Positions 22,420 through 34,680 of a stretch of DNA of 64,000 nt are shown here, piece by piece. Origin of the DNA: Chlamydoabsidia padenii (Eukaryota; Mucoromycota; Mucoromycetes; Mucorales; Cunninghamellaceae); contig JAIWND010000003.1 in assembly GCA_025330725.1 (NCBI GenBank), forward strand, positions 1 to 64,000, read 5' to 3'. The notes beneath the pieces were generated by a model. That model had not been told where the DNA came from. It did no database searches and worked only from the letters and a program-made list of their open reading frames with translations. The stretch's first letter is position 1, and each line of letters opens with the position of its first letter. The translations under genes were made by a program, and so were the position numbers.

Positions 22420-25400
22420 CTAGCTCCGGGCAAGGTACACATTCTTTCCAGCAAAATAAGCATCAGGTCCTTGGTATCGATTATTCGTTGCAGTGGGTCG
22501 TTGCTTGTATAGTGATTGTTTGGTTGGTATCATGCTAGAGTAAGGTTTGACAATGACACTGGTTGATGACATGGGTGAAGAGGATGTCCATTTTCGTTGT
22601 TGGGGTCGTTTTGATGTGCCACGTTTATTATGACTTGTTGATATTGATGATGATGATACGTCAAAGTCCGGTGGTGAAGGTAATTCATCCGTATCATTGG
22701 CTGCCATGTCATGTTTTTGTTGTCGATGTTGTTCCGCCTCCATCTGCATAATAGTAGGATCAAAGTTGTTGACATGTTCTTCAGTTTCTTTGCTTCCATC
22801 GACAGATGGTTCCAACTTGTTGCGATAATCCTTGTACATCTGAGCCTTCAAAAAGTCAATATCGCATGTTCGTCGAGTGCCCTGTATATGTTGCATGTGT
22901 GCCAAAGCTTCTTGTACTGTTGAGGATGCCAATGTTTTACCGAGTGTTGTGTTTCCCTTTCCCAGTAGACAATCCATCTTGTCGTCGTCATCGTCGTCGT
23001 CGTGTTTAGTTTGTTGTTCCAGTGTTTTGATAGTGTCAAGGATTTCATATGTATCACCTACTGCGATTTCTTCTTCATGGGATGGTGTCGTACAAGTCAT
23101 AGTGGGTTCCTTTCGTAACACATGGTCCAAATCCACAGCAGAGAAAAAGGCAATACTCTAAAAATAAAAATAAATGTTAGTACCGATTCAGTAAACAAAT
23201 TGTTTCCAAACACGTATTTGTTCTTACCTGGGGTAGATTATGTATACCAAGCTTATAGCTAAACATAGCCCGAGTCCACAAATTCGCCACTTGTAATGCA
23301 AGAGCTGTCCGATGTTGATCATTTACAGAAGAGAGGTACCGAACTTCGTCGTGCACAGATAGCATAAACCGAGCATCAATGTTGTATCGTTCAATCAGAT
23401 GAGACATGGATACCAGTAGCATATGCAGATAATCCACACCAGAGCTTTGTACCACCCAATTGATTCGAGATGTTAAAAACTTGTCCTTTGTATACTTGGG
23501 TTTGAGAGCATCAGTGACAGCACAACCAAGTACAGGAGTTCGAGGATCATCCGAGAGAGCAATATCTTCCAAAGCATTAAACATGTAGCTTTCAGATCCA
23601 CCATGCCAAAAGATTCGCTTGAAGGGATTCCGCTTGCGATGTTCTTTTTCACCTTTAGTTGACGAGTAGAGATCCAAAGCTCTTGTTTTTGCTGTTTCCG
23701 TGTCCATCCCTTGGCTATACTGTAATAAAAGACTAGTTGCATATTTAACACCCGCCCCATAGATTCGCGCATAGTTGAAGATCTTGGCCTTGTTTCGACT
23801 GATACCGAGAATAGCTGCTGTTTTCGAATGTAGATCGGTGCCTTCTGATTTCGTTCCTTGTAAAGTCATCCAACCAAGTGCCGTTGCTCCATGGAATCCA
23901 AATTGAGCATCGCCGATCACACTAGATATCCATAGTTCTTCAGAGTCCACATCAGCACCAACAATCTTGTATCCTTCTGGAGCTTGTACCATTGATTTGA
24001 GTTCTGAGCCAATCCGGTTCGCTTTTGCATTGCTTGCTGTCAGCCATGTCCGTTCCACCGCCCGTCTAGTCACTGTACCCATAGCAACCATCTGAGGTAA
24101 AATCATGCCGTACTTTTTATTGAAGTTGTTGTCATTGTTATTATCATCGGATAGTTGTTTTGGTAAAGCCAAATTGACCGAATTGTTGTCATCCCATACC
24201 ACAAACTGACCCAAAATACGTTCGCGAGAGCTGATCCAATAGGCCGACTTTGCATTCAATTCCAGTGCTTCTTTGGCGGCATCATATTCAGAGGAGAGAG
24301 TGTTGTCTTCATAAGCATCAATGTAGTTCTTGGCCAAAGGGTTTCCACAATTAGCGTCTTCGCCATCCTTGTGAGGCACCTTGAAGTAACTATAAGTGTC
24401 ATCACGAAGTATCGGGGTTTTTTTGCTGTGTACTTCATTGAGTTCTTGATCATGTTTCACCTTGTAGCACCATCCTTGTCGTGGAAGATAATGCAGAGGA
24501 TAGCCTTGCCATTTAAGCCTGAGTAAAAGCGGTGCCACCCTTGATCGTGTAGTAATTTTCAGTTTGCCAGCTTTTGTATCGTATGCATCCTTGTACCATT
24601 TGGGAGCACCTTTCAGTTTTCGTTGCCGAGGATTCACTAACCATTCGAGTTGACACAACCAAGGATCCGCCTGCCATTGTTCGGGAGAGTCTACCAATTC
24701 ACGTGCTTGATCCGCCAAGTGTTGAAGTTTGACATCCAGCATATCTTCCAGTTCCTTGTGTTTTTGCACCGACTTTTCCAAATAGCGTTCCCACTTTTCA
24801 GTCACCGTCAAAAAAGAGCTACCCATCTGGACCATACCACCAAAAGAGATCGGATGAGGACAGTTTTCCCTGAATTTCGGTAACACCTTTTGATAAACTT
24901 TGTGTGTCGTAAGGACGTCTTGGGCACAGTAGGTCATTAGATCGTTAAAGTTTTCTTGGATATCTTGTAAGGTTCCATCCACAAAGTAAGAGCGTTGAGT
25001 CTTGTCCATTTCCAGCCCACAATGAAATTTCGCCACGTCCTTGAGACTGTTGTGCGCACTGACGTCAAAGAAGCTGTCATGACCTGCCACATTACCTTGA
25101 TGCTGACCATGTAAGGATAACTGTTCAGGAGTAGTAGTTGTCGTTGATTCAGCTTTTTCTTGTTGTTTCTTCAAAGCAGAATTCCAAGCAGGTCGTTGTT
25201 GTGAGCATAGTCCAGCCACAGCAATATGCAGACTCATGGTATCCACATATTTAATCCCAGAGTCTAGTCGACTATATTCTTCAGCTATACGAGCGCGATC
25301 ATATCCAACATTGTGTCCCACCAATAATCGTTCACCATTGTTGCCACCCATAGGTATTAGTGCTTGTTGATCTTTTTTGTCACCAGTGATGAGATAAGGT

Positions 25401-26097
25401 GAGGTCCAAGTATACCACGCCTCAGAGGAAGCCGCCACCGCCATCGTAGGGAAATGACCTTCAGTCACCAGTACTTCTACATCAAACACCAACGCATCCC
25501 CCAAAGGATAATCCACCGCCTCGACTTTTCCTGTTATCCCATCGTATCTTGTCCAGCCAGCTTGTCGTCGCCAAGGAACGTGTTGTGAATTAGGCAGAGG
25601 AGGTAGGTCAATATTAGCCAATCGTTCCGCTTTGTTCAAGATGTTTGATGTCTGTTCCAAACCGATACGCATAAAGTGTTCTTCAATGTTATCCCCATAT
25701 AATCCTGGTAGCTTGAGGTTGATAGGGTCGATGCTGTCGGACTTTTTCCCCCATATGTCTTGTAATGTCAAGTGTTCTTTAGAGAGTGCTTCGCGTTGAG
25801 TAAGGTTGGTGACAGTGCTGGATTTAGAGGGGAAGACTTGGTGATGAAGACTTGGTGATAGCAATTGGACATTGGCAGCATTAGTTGTGACTAGAGAGAG
25901 AGAGAGAGAGAGTTGGTTTGAGTAAAGTCATGGTATCTATTTGAAGTTTTTTTTTTTTTTTTCTTACCATATTCATTGAATTGTTGTTCGTTTTTTAATA
26001 AAAACTTGGTGCTGGTAAATGTGCGAAGAGATCTTATGTAGAAGCAGGTGTTTTTTGTTTTCACAAGGGATAATGAGGGAGACAAAGATCTTATCAT
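22420..26097 (-). CDS. MIP1: Mitochondrial DNA polymerase gamma catalytic subunit (Mip1)
   Basis: Replicates mitochondrial DNA. Three exons (26097-25968, 25890-23228, 23157-22420) give 1176 residues. The start is rich in Arg/Ser with almost no acidic residues, a mitochondrial presequence. Exonuclease motifs: FDVEVLV (Asp about 180), VGHNVGYDRARIAEEY and YCAQDVLTTHKVY. Family-A polymerase motifs: VGADVDSEELWISS (A), RNKAKIFNYARIYGAG (B) and SVHDEVRYL (C, about 887). The last intron interrupts just after motif C, and FFSAVDLDHVLRKE continues the conserved end. About 200 further residues, low-complexity and charged with an Asp run, form a fungal-type C-terminal extension, as known for yeast Mip1. 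Intron 1 has an A/T-tract and a GA microsatellite next to its acceptor. Confidence 0.95.
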
Positions 26098-26386
26098 AGC
26101 ATTGGTTGCATATGTAAAGAGAAGGAAAGAAAATCATCAACAGGAAAAAAACAACTCCTGTCACTTCGCCACTGCTGGGTTTAAATTGTCTTTTTTTTTG
26201 TTGGTGCTGGACGTTACGTGAACAATGAAAATGTGTCTATCATTATACTTTACTGCTATAACATAAACGATTAATTTAGACATGGAATGATTGATTATTT
26301 CAATGATAATGGCATGACGGGTTATGTTTACAGGTGATCACTCAGCTTTCTTAGATAATCTGACAGTTGAGGCAACTCCACCAATA

Positions 26387-26398
26387 GCGGAATTTGAA
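26387..26398 (+). promoter_or_regulatory. GCGGAATTTGAA variant in divergent promoter
   Basis: One-base variant between the Mip1 start (290 bp away) and the glycosyltransferase-like start (160 bp away). Confidence 0.35.
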
Positions 26399-26557
26399 TT
26401 GTAATATGATAGGAGACCCCGATTCTTTTTCATGATTTCTTCTTTCCCTTTTTATTACTCTCTCTTTTTCTCCCTCCCTCTCTCTTTGATGCACTAAAGA
26501 ACTTTATATCATCCTTCCATTCCTTTTATACACACTAACACTCATATATTACATAGT

Positions 26558-27802
26558 ATGACGATTAGAAAATCAATAGTGTTACATTCACTTTGCCTGC
26601 TTTGTTTGATCTGTTTAATACTTCTCTCTCGACAAGTGTTAGAACCTTCATCAACAACTATATCAACCCCTCCAGGTAAATAATGACAGAGTCAATAAAA
26701 TAAAATAAAATAAAAAGAAAAAGACTGCTTGACTCTAACTGACAGTTCCTTATTTTAGATGCGCTTTGCTCGATTGAAGAAGACCTGACACTCGCTTGTA
26801 CACATGACAGTAATACCACGGAAACCAATACCTCCATTACCGATAACAACAAAAACAACAGTAATAGTAATAGCACAGTAAGGAAACCTTACACCTTTGT
26901 CACTGCAGCCAGCTCGAACCACTTTTGTGCCTTGGAGGCAATGCTTTATATTATGCGGGAAATCAAAAAGAACGTCGACCCCTTGGCTTATCCTCGACTG
27001 ATAATATACAACTTGGGACTAACAGCACAACAAAATCAAGTATTGGACAATCTATATCAACACGAATTTTTTGACGAATTGGTGGTATTCAACTATACCA
27101 AATATCCCGCCTTTTGGGATGTCCGGGTGAATCGGGGGGAATATGCATGGAAACCTGGAGCGGTCAAGGAAGTACAAGCAAAATATGGTGGAACGATCAT
27201 TTGGCTTGATACTGGCGATGTACCCAACACCCAATTTGTGGAATCCATGCCTGCTTACATTCAACGTCATGGGTTTTGGTCACCTCGCAGCACAGGATTT
27301 ATGGGGGCAAAATTCAATCATATTGGTCTCTTTAGGTACTTTCATACAAGTCGACAAGAATTTGCTTCAATGGAAAATTGTAACGGTGCGGCTCTGGGCT
27401 TTGATGCAGATAATCCAAAGGTGGTGGAAACTCTAATACAACCATGGTATGAATGTGCCCTGAACAAGAATTGTATTGCACCAAAGGGATCATCTAGAAG
27501 AAATCATCGACAAGATCAAACGGCGATCTCCTTCTTGGCATTAAAGGCTGGCTATCGGTGTTTTGAATATCCAGAATTCCATGGTTTGACGATCCATCAA
27601 GATGACTGGTGCAATGATCGATTGGCTCTATTACAACAAACAGGCTCCCTATTGACTCCCTCCTCTTACGAAAATGGTAAGCAAACAAACACATATATAA
27701 GAAGAAGAAAAAAGGGGGGGAAGATAGTCTCCGTGAAAGAATAATAAACTTACTAACTCCATTGTCTTCTCGGCTATCCATATAGATCTTGGCTTCTTGT
27801 AG
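26558..27802 (+). CDS. Type II membrane glycosyltransferase-like protein (DUF1647-like, uncertain)
   Basis: Exons 26558-26675, 26759-27676 and 27786-27802 give 350 residues; the last exon adds only five codons (DLGFL). A short basic start then a hydrophobic anchor (about residues 7-24) and a Ser/Thr/Asn-rich stem indicate a type II Golgi or secretory-pathway protein. The luminal domain starts with TAASSNHFCALEAM, then LIIYNLGL, a WLDTGD motif that could be the metal/sugar-nucleotide DxD-like site, and a C-terminal CIAPKGSSRRNHRQDQTA block. These resemble poorly characterised nucleotide-sugar transferases such as DUF1647 proteins, but I recognise this only loosely. Donor, acceptor and product are unknown. 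Confidence 0.6.
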
Positions 27803-28264
27803 GCTACTGTTTTATTACAAGTAGTAGGGTCCTCAATTGGCTAAAATTAGAATACACCTTACTGTAGTTAGACCTTTTTTTAAAAAAAACCCCCCATGAA
27901 TAAACATATTTGTGCTTGCACTTTATACCCCTCTGTCTCTCATGTAATACAAAGATTGATTCAGTCACTGTATTCTACTTTACACAATCTGGTTTGGACC
28001 ACATGATCGGCTTTGTACCCTTTAACCTATTTTATGCGCCACTGAATCGGAGTCACATTTCGATTTTTATTTCTCGCCCCACATTTTTTCCCTTTTCCCT
28101 TTTCTCTCTTTCTCTTTCCTTTATTACTCTTTTCCCACACAGTAGAATTACAAGGTAACTTCACATGGTATATTGTAATGATACATTGACTCTTCTATAT
28201 TTTACTTTTATCTCCCATATAGTGGCTGTTACTTTTAATAAAGAGGTTGTGAAGACATTGATTC
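27803..28264. other. Intergenic region before the HMG gene
   Basis: Pyrimidine-rich DNA from about 28080 to 28135 probably belongs to the HMG gene promoter or leader. A possible non-coding 5' exon or intron around 28150-28225 cannot be excluded. No independent gene seen. Confidence 0.45.
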
Positions 28265-30957
28265 ATGACTCAATCTATGGACAATCTTCATTCTCTCTCC
28301 TTAACAGTGAATACCGATACCCTACTTCTTCCATTGTCCACTTCAGTAGGTACTTTTGGTTTGATGGTAAGTATTTGACGATATTAGGGTGTATTAAATT
28401 GAACATGTTCACCAAACTCTCTCTTTCTCTTTAATTAGACACCTTCAGGCACCTCGAATACAGTAGATTTGTCTAACACCAGCCAACCTCATTTACCACC
28501 TATTATTATACCAGCAACTACAACTCCAGCACCAACAAAACCTTACAAAGTGGATGGATTTATGTTATTTTGTGCGGATCAAATGTCTACCTCCTCCTTA
28601 CCGGTAAAAACAACTCCAGCCCTTAACGAACGTTGGAATGCATTGCCTCATGTATGTATTCAAGCTCCTTCTCGTTTTATTTGATCAATCTTATTCACTC
28701 ACTTTATCCTTTTTTTTTTTTTTTTTTTGATGATGACATAGGAAAGCAAGAAACCCTATCATCGTCAAGCTATCATTGTAAATACTAAATCTGAAGAAGG
28801 AGATAACGACAATCATCATGGCCAGATCACTTATGTCTCAACCTCACGATCTCACAAATCACATTCTGCACCAGTACCACCACCACCTCGACAATTGATT
28901 TCTCCAGAAGCCATGCGATCTGTTGAACAAGAAGAAAAGGAGGAAGCACTTGGTCAACAACCCTTCTCTGCGTATTCATCGTTTTTATCTATGAAATACA
29001 GTCATGAGCAACAAAGGTCCATGCAAGACGATATTCAACCATCACCTGTCTCATTGATTCCTACTGATCAAAGCCCAACATTAACTCGGTCATCAACAAC
29101 TTCACCATCACCAACCTCCTCTTCAATAAGGAACTATTTGAATTTGCCTTCGACATCAGCCTCGTCTTCTTCTTCAACAACAACTACTACTACTGCCACA
29201 AGTATGACCACAAGTAATCTCTTACCACCACCTATACTGCAACAGATACATCCTCAGAACTCTTACAATGCAAGATATTTATCAGATCGGTACTACCCAC
29301 AACAACAACAGCAACAACAACAGCAACAACAATATAGGCAACAGGACAACATTCCAGATGATAAATCACAAGCGATACCTATATCCACGTGTCCATCTAC
29401 CAAAAACATGCAAATCACAACCGGTTACTCTCAAATACGGGATATCGAAACGGGTACCGTGACAACATCTCTGGATTCCATTTACAACAACGCAACCTCT
29501 TCAGTTATAACATCATCACCGTCATCATCAACAGCAACAAGGAAAAGACGATCTGGCTCGGCAACCTCTATCACTTTTGAACGATTAAAACGACCACCCA
29601 ATGCTTATCTCCTCTTTAATCGTGATATGCGGCGAAAACTATTGGCTCTGGATCCAAAGTTGACTGTCTCGGAAATCAGCAAAGAAATTGGTGAACGATG
29701 GAAATACCTCACTCCTGTAAGTACGTTTATTAAAAACACAAAACTGATCTTGAATACAGGGCAACTCACTTTTTTTTTTTTACTTGTCATGGGTGAAACT
29801 ATCTTTTATAGAATGAACGACAACATTACATAGAAGCTGCACAAGCACTGAAGACGGATCACTTGAAGAATCACCCCGACTTTATATACACCAGGCGATC
29901 CAAGGCGGAATTGGCAGAAGCAAAGCGAACATCTAAGGCGGGACGTAAAAAATCGACCACAGCAGACTCAGCAGAACTTCGATCAATGGCAACAACAAAC
30001 TCTCTGCGACAATCATCATTCAATTCAATATTGCCTTCATCATCATCACTATCTCCACCTCAATCATCATTGTACTCTCAAGGTAGGCATCCTCTAATTG
30101 TTACTGATGAACCTCTACTTGGCACAAACGGCAACAACCTGAACATCAACGAAATACCGAATACGACAACAACCTCATTATCACCGGATAGTGACAATAT
30201 CATTAGCCTCTCATCAAGCATTACCAATCATCAGGGAAAGAAGACCAAGGAGCACCAACCATCAGGGAAAAAGCGCGGGCGCCGACGATCTGAAAATGGG
30301 CAACGTGATCCTCGGGGACGGAAAAAAAAGCGACACAAGCATCCAACTGCACCGAAGCATCCCATGAGCGGATTCCTCTTCTTTTTAGGCGCGGTACGAC
30401 CTGAAGTAGCACAACAATTTCCAGGGTCAACGGTTGGGCCTATCAGCAAAGAAATCTCTTCAAGGTGGAAGAACATGTCGGCCAAGGAACGTGAACCTTG
30501 GCTATTGAAAGCTGAATCTGATAAAGCGCGGTATGCTCGAGAAATGCAAACTTACATGGCAACAATGAAACAACAAGAACAACAGCAACAAGAGTCCCCG
30601 AACTTGGAACCGGTAACACATGATTTATCAACTCCACTGAATTTGGTTACTGATCAAGGTCATGGGAACAACAATGGTCACGGTGGTGGTAAACGGAAAC
30701 ATGTCTTTGGTGGCTCTACATTCAGTGATGATGATGCGGAGGTAAACGATCAAATGATTGCGGCTGTTGTACAAATGGTCAATAGTGGGAATGGACCAAG
30801 ACCATTATCTTCTGGACCTTACCCTTCTGATCCCCCTCCTTCCTACACATATTCCCACCCTTCTTCTTCCATTCTCCCACTTGGTAAAACTTCACCTTCC
30901 TCTGTATATAATTCCCCTACTCCTTTAAACAAACCATCTAACATTGTACCACTTTAG
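28265..30957 (+). CDS. Protein with three HMG boxes, putative transcription/chromatin factor
   Basis: Exons 28265-28366, 28439-28651, 28742-29716 and 29812-30957 give 811 residues. Box 1 (about 67-125, KPYKVDGFMLFCADQM to LNERWNALP) is degenerate and interrupted by an intron. Box 2 (about 386-460) is canonical, of the MATA/SOX-like type: KRPPNAYLLFNRDMRRKLL, then ISKEIGERWKYLTP and ERQHYIEAAQ. Box 3 (about 610-690) reads KHPMSGFLFFLGAVRPEV, then ISKEISSRWKNMSAKEREPW. Linkers are Ser/Thr/Gln-rich with a poly-Gln run, and basic stretches (RKKSTT, GKKRGRRR) look like nuclear signals. The flanks (secretory-pathway enzyme, PalA) do not match the Mucorales sex locus. Start uncertain: ATG 28265 is the first in frame after a stop and 28277 is also possible. 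Confidence 0.78.
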
Positions 30958-31435
30958 TTACTATTTGTTGATAATATCATTTACATATTGTTTACTTTAA
31001 TAAAAAGTATTATCATGCTCTGTCCACTTTGTCTGTTTTTAATTCTTTTTTTTTTTTTAACCATGTTCTTTTATCTCGTTATGTCTAGTGTAAAATTGAA
31101 TTATAGATTATCTGCATATGATAGAGAAGTGTGTATCTGGTTTTTTCATATGCTTCTCTCCAGGCATTTCACTCAAGTCGCATCATCAAAAATGAACAAA
31201 AAAACTGAACCGGACTTTGAATTTTGATATCCCTTTGCACTTTTTCTTTTTCTTCTTTCTTTCTTTTCTTCTTCATTTATTTCTACCTGACACTTTTTTT
31301 TTTTATCTCATCATCCATCCGTCTCATTAATCGACTCACACAAAAAGGGTCAATTGCAACACTAGATTACACCAATTATCATTAAAAATAGAACGACGAA
31401 CACCTACTTCGACATTAAATTTGTTGTTTGATATC
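30958..31435. other. Promoter region of the PalA-like gene
   Basis: Holds the HMG gene 3' end (AATAAA near 31000), CT-rich stretches and CCGGACTTTGAA near 31210, a weak relative of the recurrent word. No coding frame is called. Confidence 0.4.
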
Positions 31436-34435
31436 ATGATTGGGTCCACGAATGGTAACGGCCTAGGTAGTACATCGACTGGACTAACCACCACCACTTC
31501 CTCATCAACAAGTCATCTCTCAACAACAACGACAACGTCAACAATAACAACAACGACAACAGCTAGTGGGGCTGAAATTCCACCTGTGGTTTTAAGTGTA
31601 CCCACAAAGAAATCCAAACCTATTCGATTCGGACCTGCTCTTTTACCTTATATCGCCAATGCCTATGCTGAAGACGCCTCCCTTTATGAATACGACTGTC
31701 AAGCTTTGGATGATATGCGCTCAGAAACTATTCAACTGCCTGAAGTACTGACCATCTCCACTATTGAACGACTCTTCATGTATTATTCTCAATTGGTGTT
31801 TTTGGGTACTCGTTTCCCACTAGACGTAAGTTGACTTGAACTTGCTTTTTGTTTATATGATAATTAATCCCCTCTTACTATATTACCTTTTATTATAGGT
31901 TGGTTTAGAATATCCTTGGTATCCTGCTTTTCAACAGCAAAATAAAAAACTAGGTATGTATCCCTCGAAATATAAAATGTACATGTAACTGTTTGACTCG
32001 GCTTTAATTCGTCTTTTTTGAAAATAGTGAAACGCACCAATCTGAACTATGAAAAGGCCAACATATTATTTACGATCGGTGCAGTATACAGTCAACTTGG
32101 ATCAACGGAAACACGGATATCAACTGAAGGAATTCGGAAAGCGTGTAGTTATTACCAGGTAAACTATGATGATGGATTATGGGGGAGACAACGACATTAT
32201 GCTAATTCAACTCTCTCTCTCTCTCATACACTTTATTCAAAAAGTATGCAGCAGGCTGTTTCAAGTATATCTCTCGGGAAATCATTCCAGACTTGAGGTC
32301 GACTCCTCCTGGTGATTTGGCGGTCCCTACTCTTCAAGTCTTGATCTCACTCATGTTGGCTCAAGCTCAAGAATGTATGTGGCAAAAAGCGGTGATGGAA
32401 CACATGAAGCATGGCACCATTGCAAGGTTGGCGGTCAAGGTGGCGGACTTTTTTGATGCGGTACTCAAAGAAGACAAGACAACAACAGGTGAACTACCGA
32501 GCGATTGGTTGAAACATGCCCAGATCAAATCAGCTTACTTTTTGGCAGTGGCCCAATATCACAAGGCAAACGAATGTATCTCCATGTCCAAATACGGCGA
32601 AGAAATTGCGCGGTTAAGGATCGCCAAGGTGGAAACGAGTAAAGCACTCGAGGGGATCACTGCATCGTTGGGTAGCAACACGAATTATACATTGACTGGT
32701 GGGTTTGGTTTGATGGCTTTGTTGACCTCGGCTCCATCGGCTCTGACGGGTATGGTTCAACCTCAATCTGGATTTGTGGACGAAGTACGGAACCTGATGG
32801 CTTCAATCGAACGGGATTTACTACGTGCAGAAAAGGATAATAACGTGGTATATATGGAATCGGTACCTGATTTTACCCAACTGGCCCCGATTTTACGCTC
32901 TGATATGGTCAAACCAATGATACCCTCTGATCTGGTCGAACCTGCTTACTGGAAACGAACACCTAATGTGGAAATTAATCGTCCTCTCTTTGAAAGTCTG
33001 GTGCCCTTTGCCGTCCATCAAGCTGCCAGTGTCTACTCGGATAAGAAGGAATGGGTGGTGGAACATGATATTATAAGCAAATGCAAAGAACTACAAAAGG
33101 AATACAAAGCGTACGTCAAATGAACAAAAAGGTAATCTATACGCTGAAATTGAAACTGATCTCTCTTTTTTTCTTTCTTTCTTTCTCTCTCTTCAGGTTG
33201 ATGGAACAACTCAATTTACCCTATTCATTGGACGTGGTGGATCCTGAACATTTACCCCAATCATTGCTCTCTTGCGCAGAAGAAGTCCAACATGATGGTG
33301 GTGGTCAAGCTCTCCGGGATATGCTATCGAAAATTCAACAAATGTCAATGAAGAACGCGGACTTGGTGGAAGAAGGATTCAACATACTCGAAGAAGAAAA
33401 TGAGGGTGATGACATCTTACGCAGACAATATGGAAGCTGTAAGTTATAATTTGATCTTTTATAATCTGTGATTACTAACATGACAATCTTTTCTATCCAG
33501 TATGGACTCGACCACCATCACAGCAATTGACAGGGACTCTATTAGCTCAAGGCGCACAATATCACGACACTTTGCAGGCAGCGATGAAGGCGGATCGAAT
33601 TGTTAGAGCCAAAGTGACAAATTGGGGAAAGGCCATCGATGTACTATCACAACCTACTCAAGATCTTTTGGACACATTACCGAATATTACCAAGGATGAT
33701 CAACAACCTTTGGAACATACTCAACAATGTCTCGAACTTATTCAACGATTACGAAACTTGATCCAGGATGCACAAGGCGACTCAAAAGCACAACTACAAC
33801 TAATTGAAGATACTCAAGCACTAGGTACTTCTGATGAAATTTCAACACAGCTCCTTGCCAAGGCCGATGAACTGACTGGTGGATCCCCTACGGTGAAGAT
33901 CGAACCTGAACAATTTGGTGATGTATTTACTCGGGAACTCAAAAAATATGAAGTGATGCAAGGTACAGCACTCCAATTGGTGAACAACTTTGTCGACCGA
34001 AGGATCAAGTTGGAACAAGTCCATGGCCAATTCTCGATGGTCATCAGTGCCAATCCTACTGCTGCAAAAAGGGAAAAGGCGATCAAAAACCTGGAACAAG
34101 CATTCACAAAGTTCAAGGAAATACGAACAAACCTGGTGGAAGGCATCAAGGTAAGGAAATATAAAAGAAAAGGTCTATTTTATAATTAACTTTTTTTTTT
34201 TTTTTTTTTTTTTTACACTTATCCTTAGTTTTATTCTCAATATACAGATACCTTGACCCAGTTTAGGGATGATTGCAATAGTTTTGCTATGGCAAGAAAG
34301 ATGGAGGCGACTGAAATATCAAGGTAAAACATGTCAATATATGGAAAAAACATACTAATGTGAACCTGGTGATACTCATGTTTTGTTTTGTTTTTGGCAT
34401 GCAGGAACAGCGGAGTTATTGTACGCCGAAAATGA
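31436..34435 (+). CDS. BRO1-domain protein, PalA/Rim20-like pH-response scaffold
   Basis: Eight exons (31436-31825, 31899-31953, 32028-32158, 32245-33110, 33197-33438, 33501-34150, 34229-34323, 34405-34435) give 819 residues, like PalA (about 800). After a Ser/Thr-rich leader of about 50 residues the BRO1 domain begins at SKPIRFGPALLPYIANAY and includes ALDDMRSETIQLPE, YSQLVFLGTRFPLDVG, NYEKANILFTIGAVYSQLG and AAGCFKYISREIIPDL. A V-shaped coiled-coil domain follows (NADLVEEGFNILEEE, FYSQYTDTLTQFRDDC). It ends just after the V domain without a long Pro-rich tail, which favours PalA/Rim20 over vacuolar Bro1. Family role: binds Snf7 on endosomes and YPx(n)L motifs of the PacC/Rim101 factor in alkaline signalling. 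The exon 4 acceptor (CAAAAAG) is weak but is the only one in phase. Confidence 0.82.
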
Positions 34436-34498
34436 TCAGCTGTCGCTTATCCCCAAAAATTACGTAACTCTTATTTATTCTTATCTTTCTTTTTTTAC

Positions 34499-34501
<3 letters not shown>

Positions 34502-34589
<88 letters not shown>
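34502..34589. repeat. (CT)n microsatellite, about 88 bp
   Basis: Nearly pure CT dinucleotides lie 92 bp upstream of the aminopeptidase start and about 70 bp after the PalA stop. It probably sits in the aminopeptidase promoter or leader and may supply a pyrimidine-rich promoter tract. Confidence 0.95.
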
Positions 34590-34591
<2 letters not shown>

Positions 34592-34680
34592 TCTTTTACT
34601 TTATTCTATTTTATCTCTTCCTCAAAATATCACTTGTTTTTATATATCTATTCCAATAAACCAACACTCCTCTCTACATT

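Noticed and set aside
28265..30957. HMG gene as the Mucorales sex locus (sexM/sexP).
   Set aside because: No triose-phosphate transporter or RNA helicase flanks it, and it has three HMG boxes instead of one.
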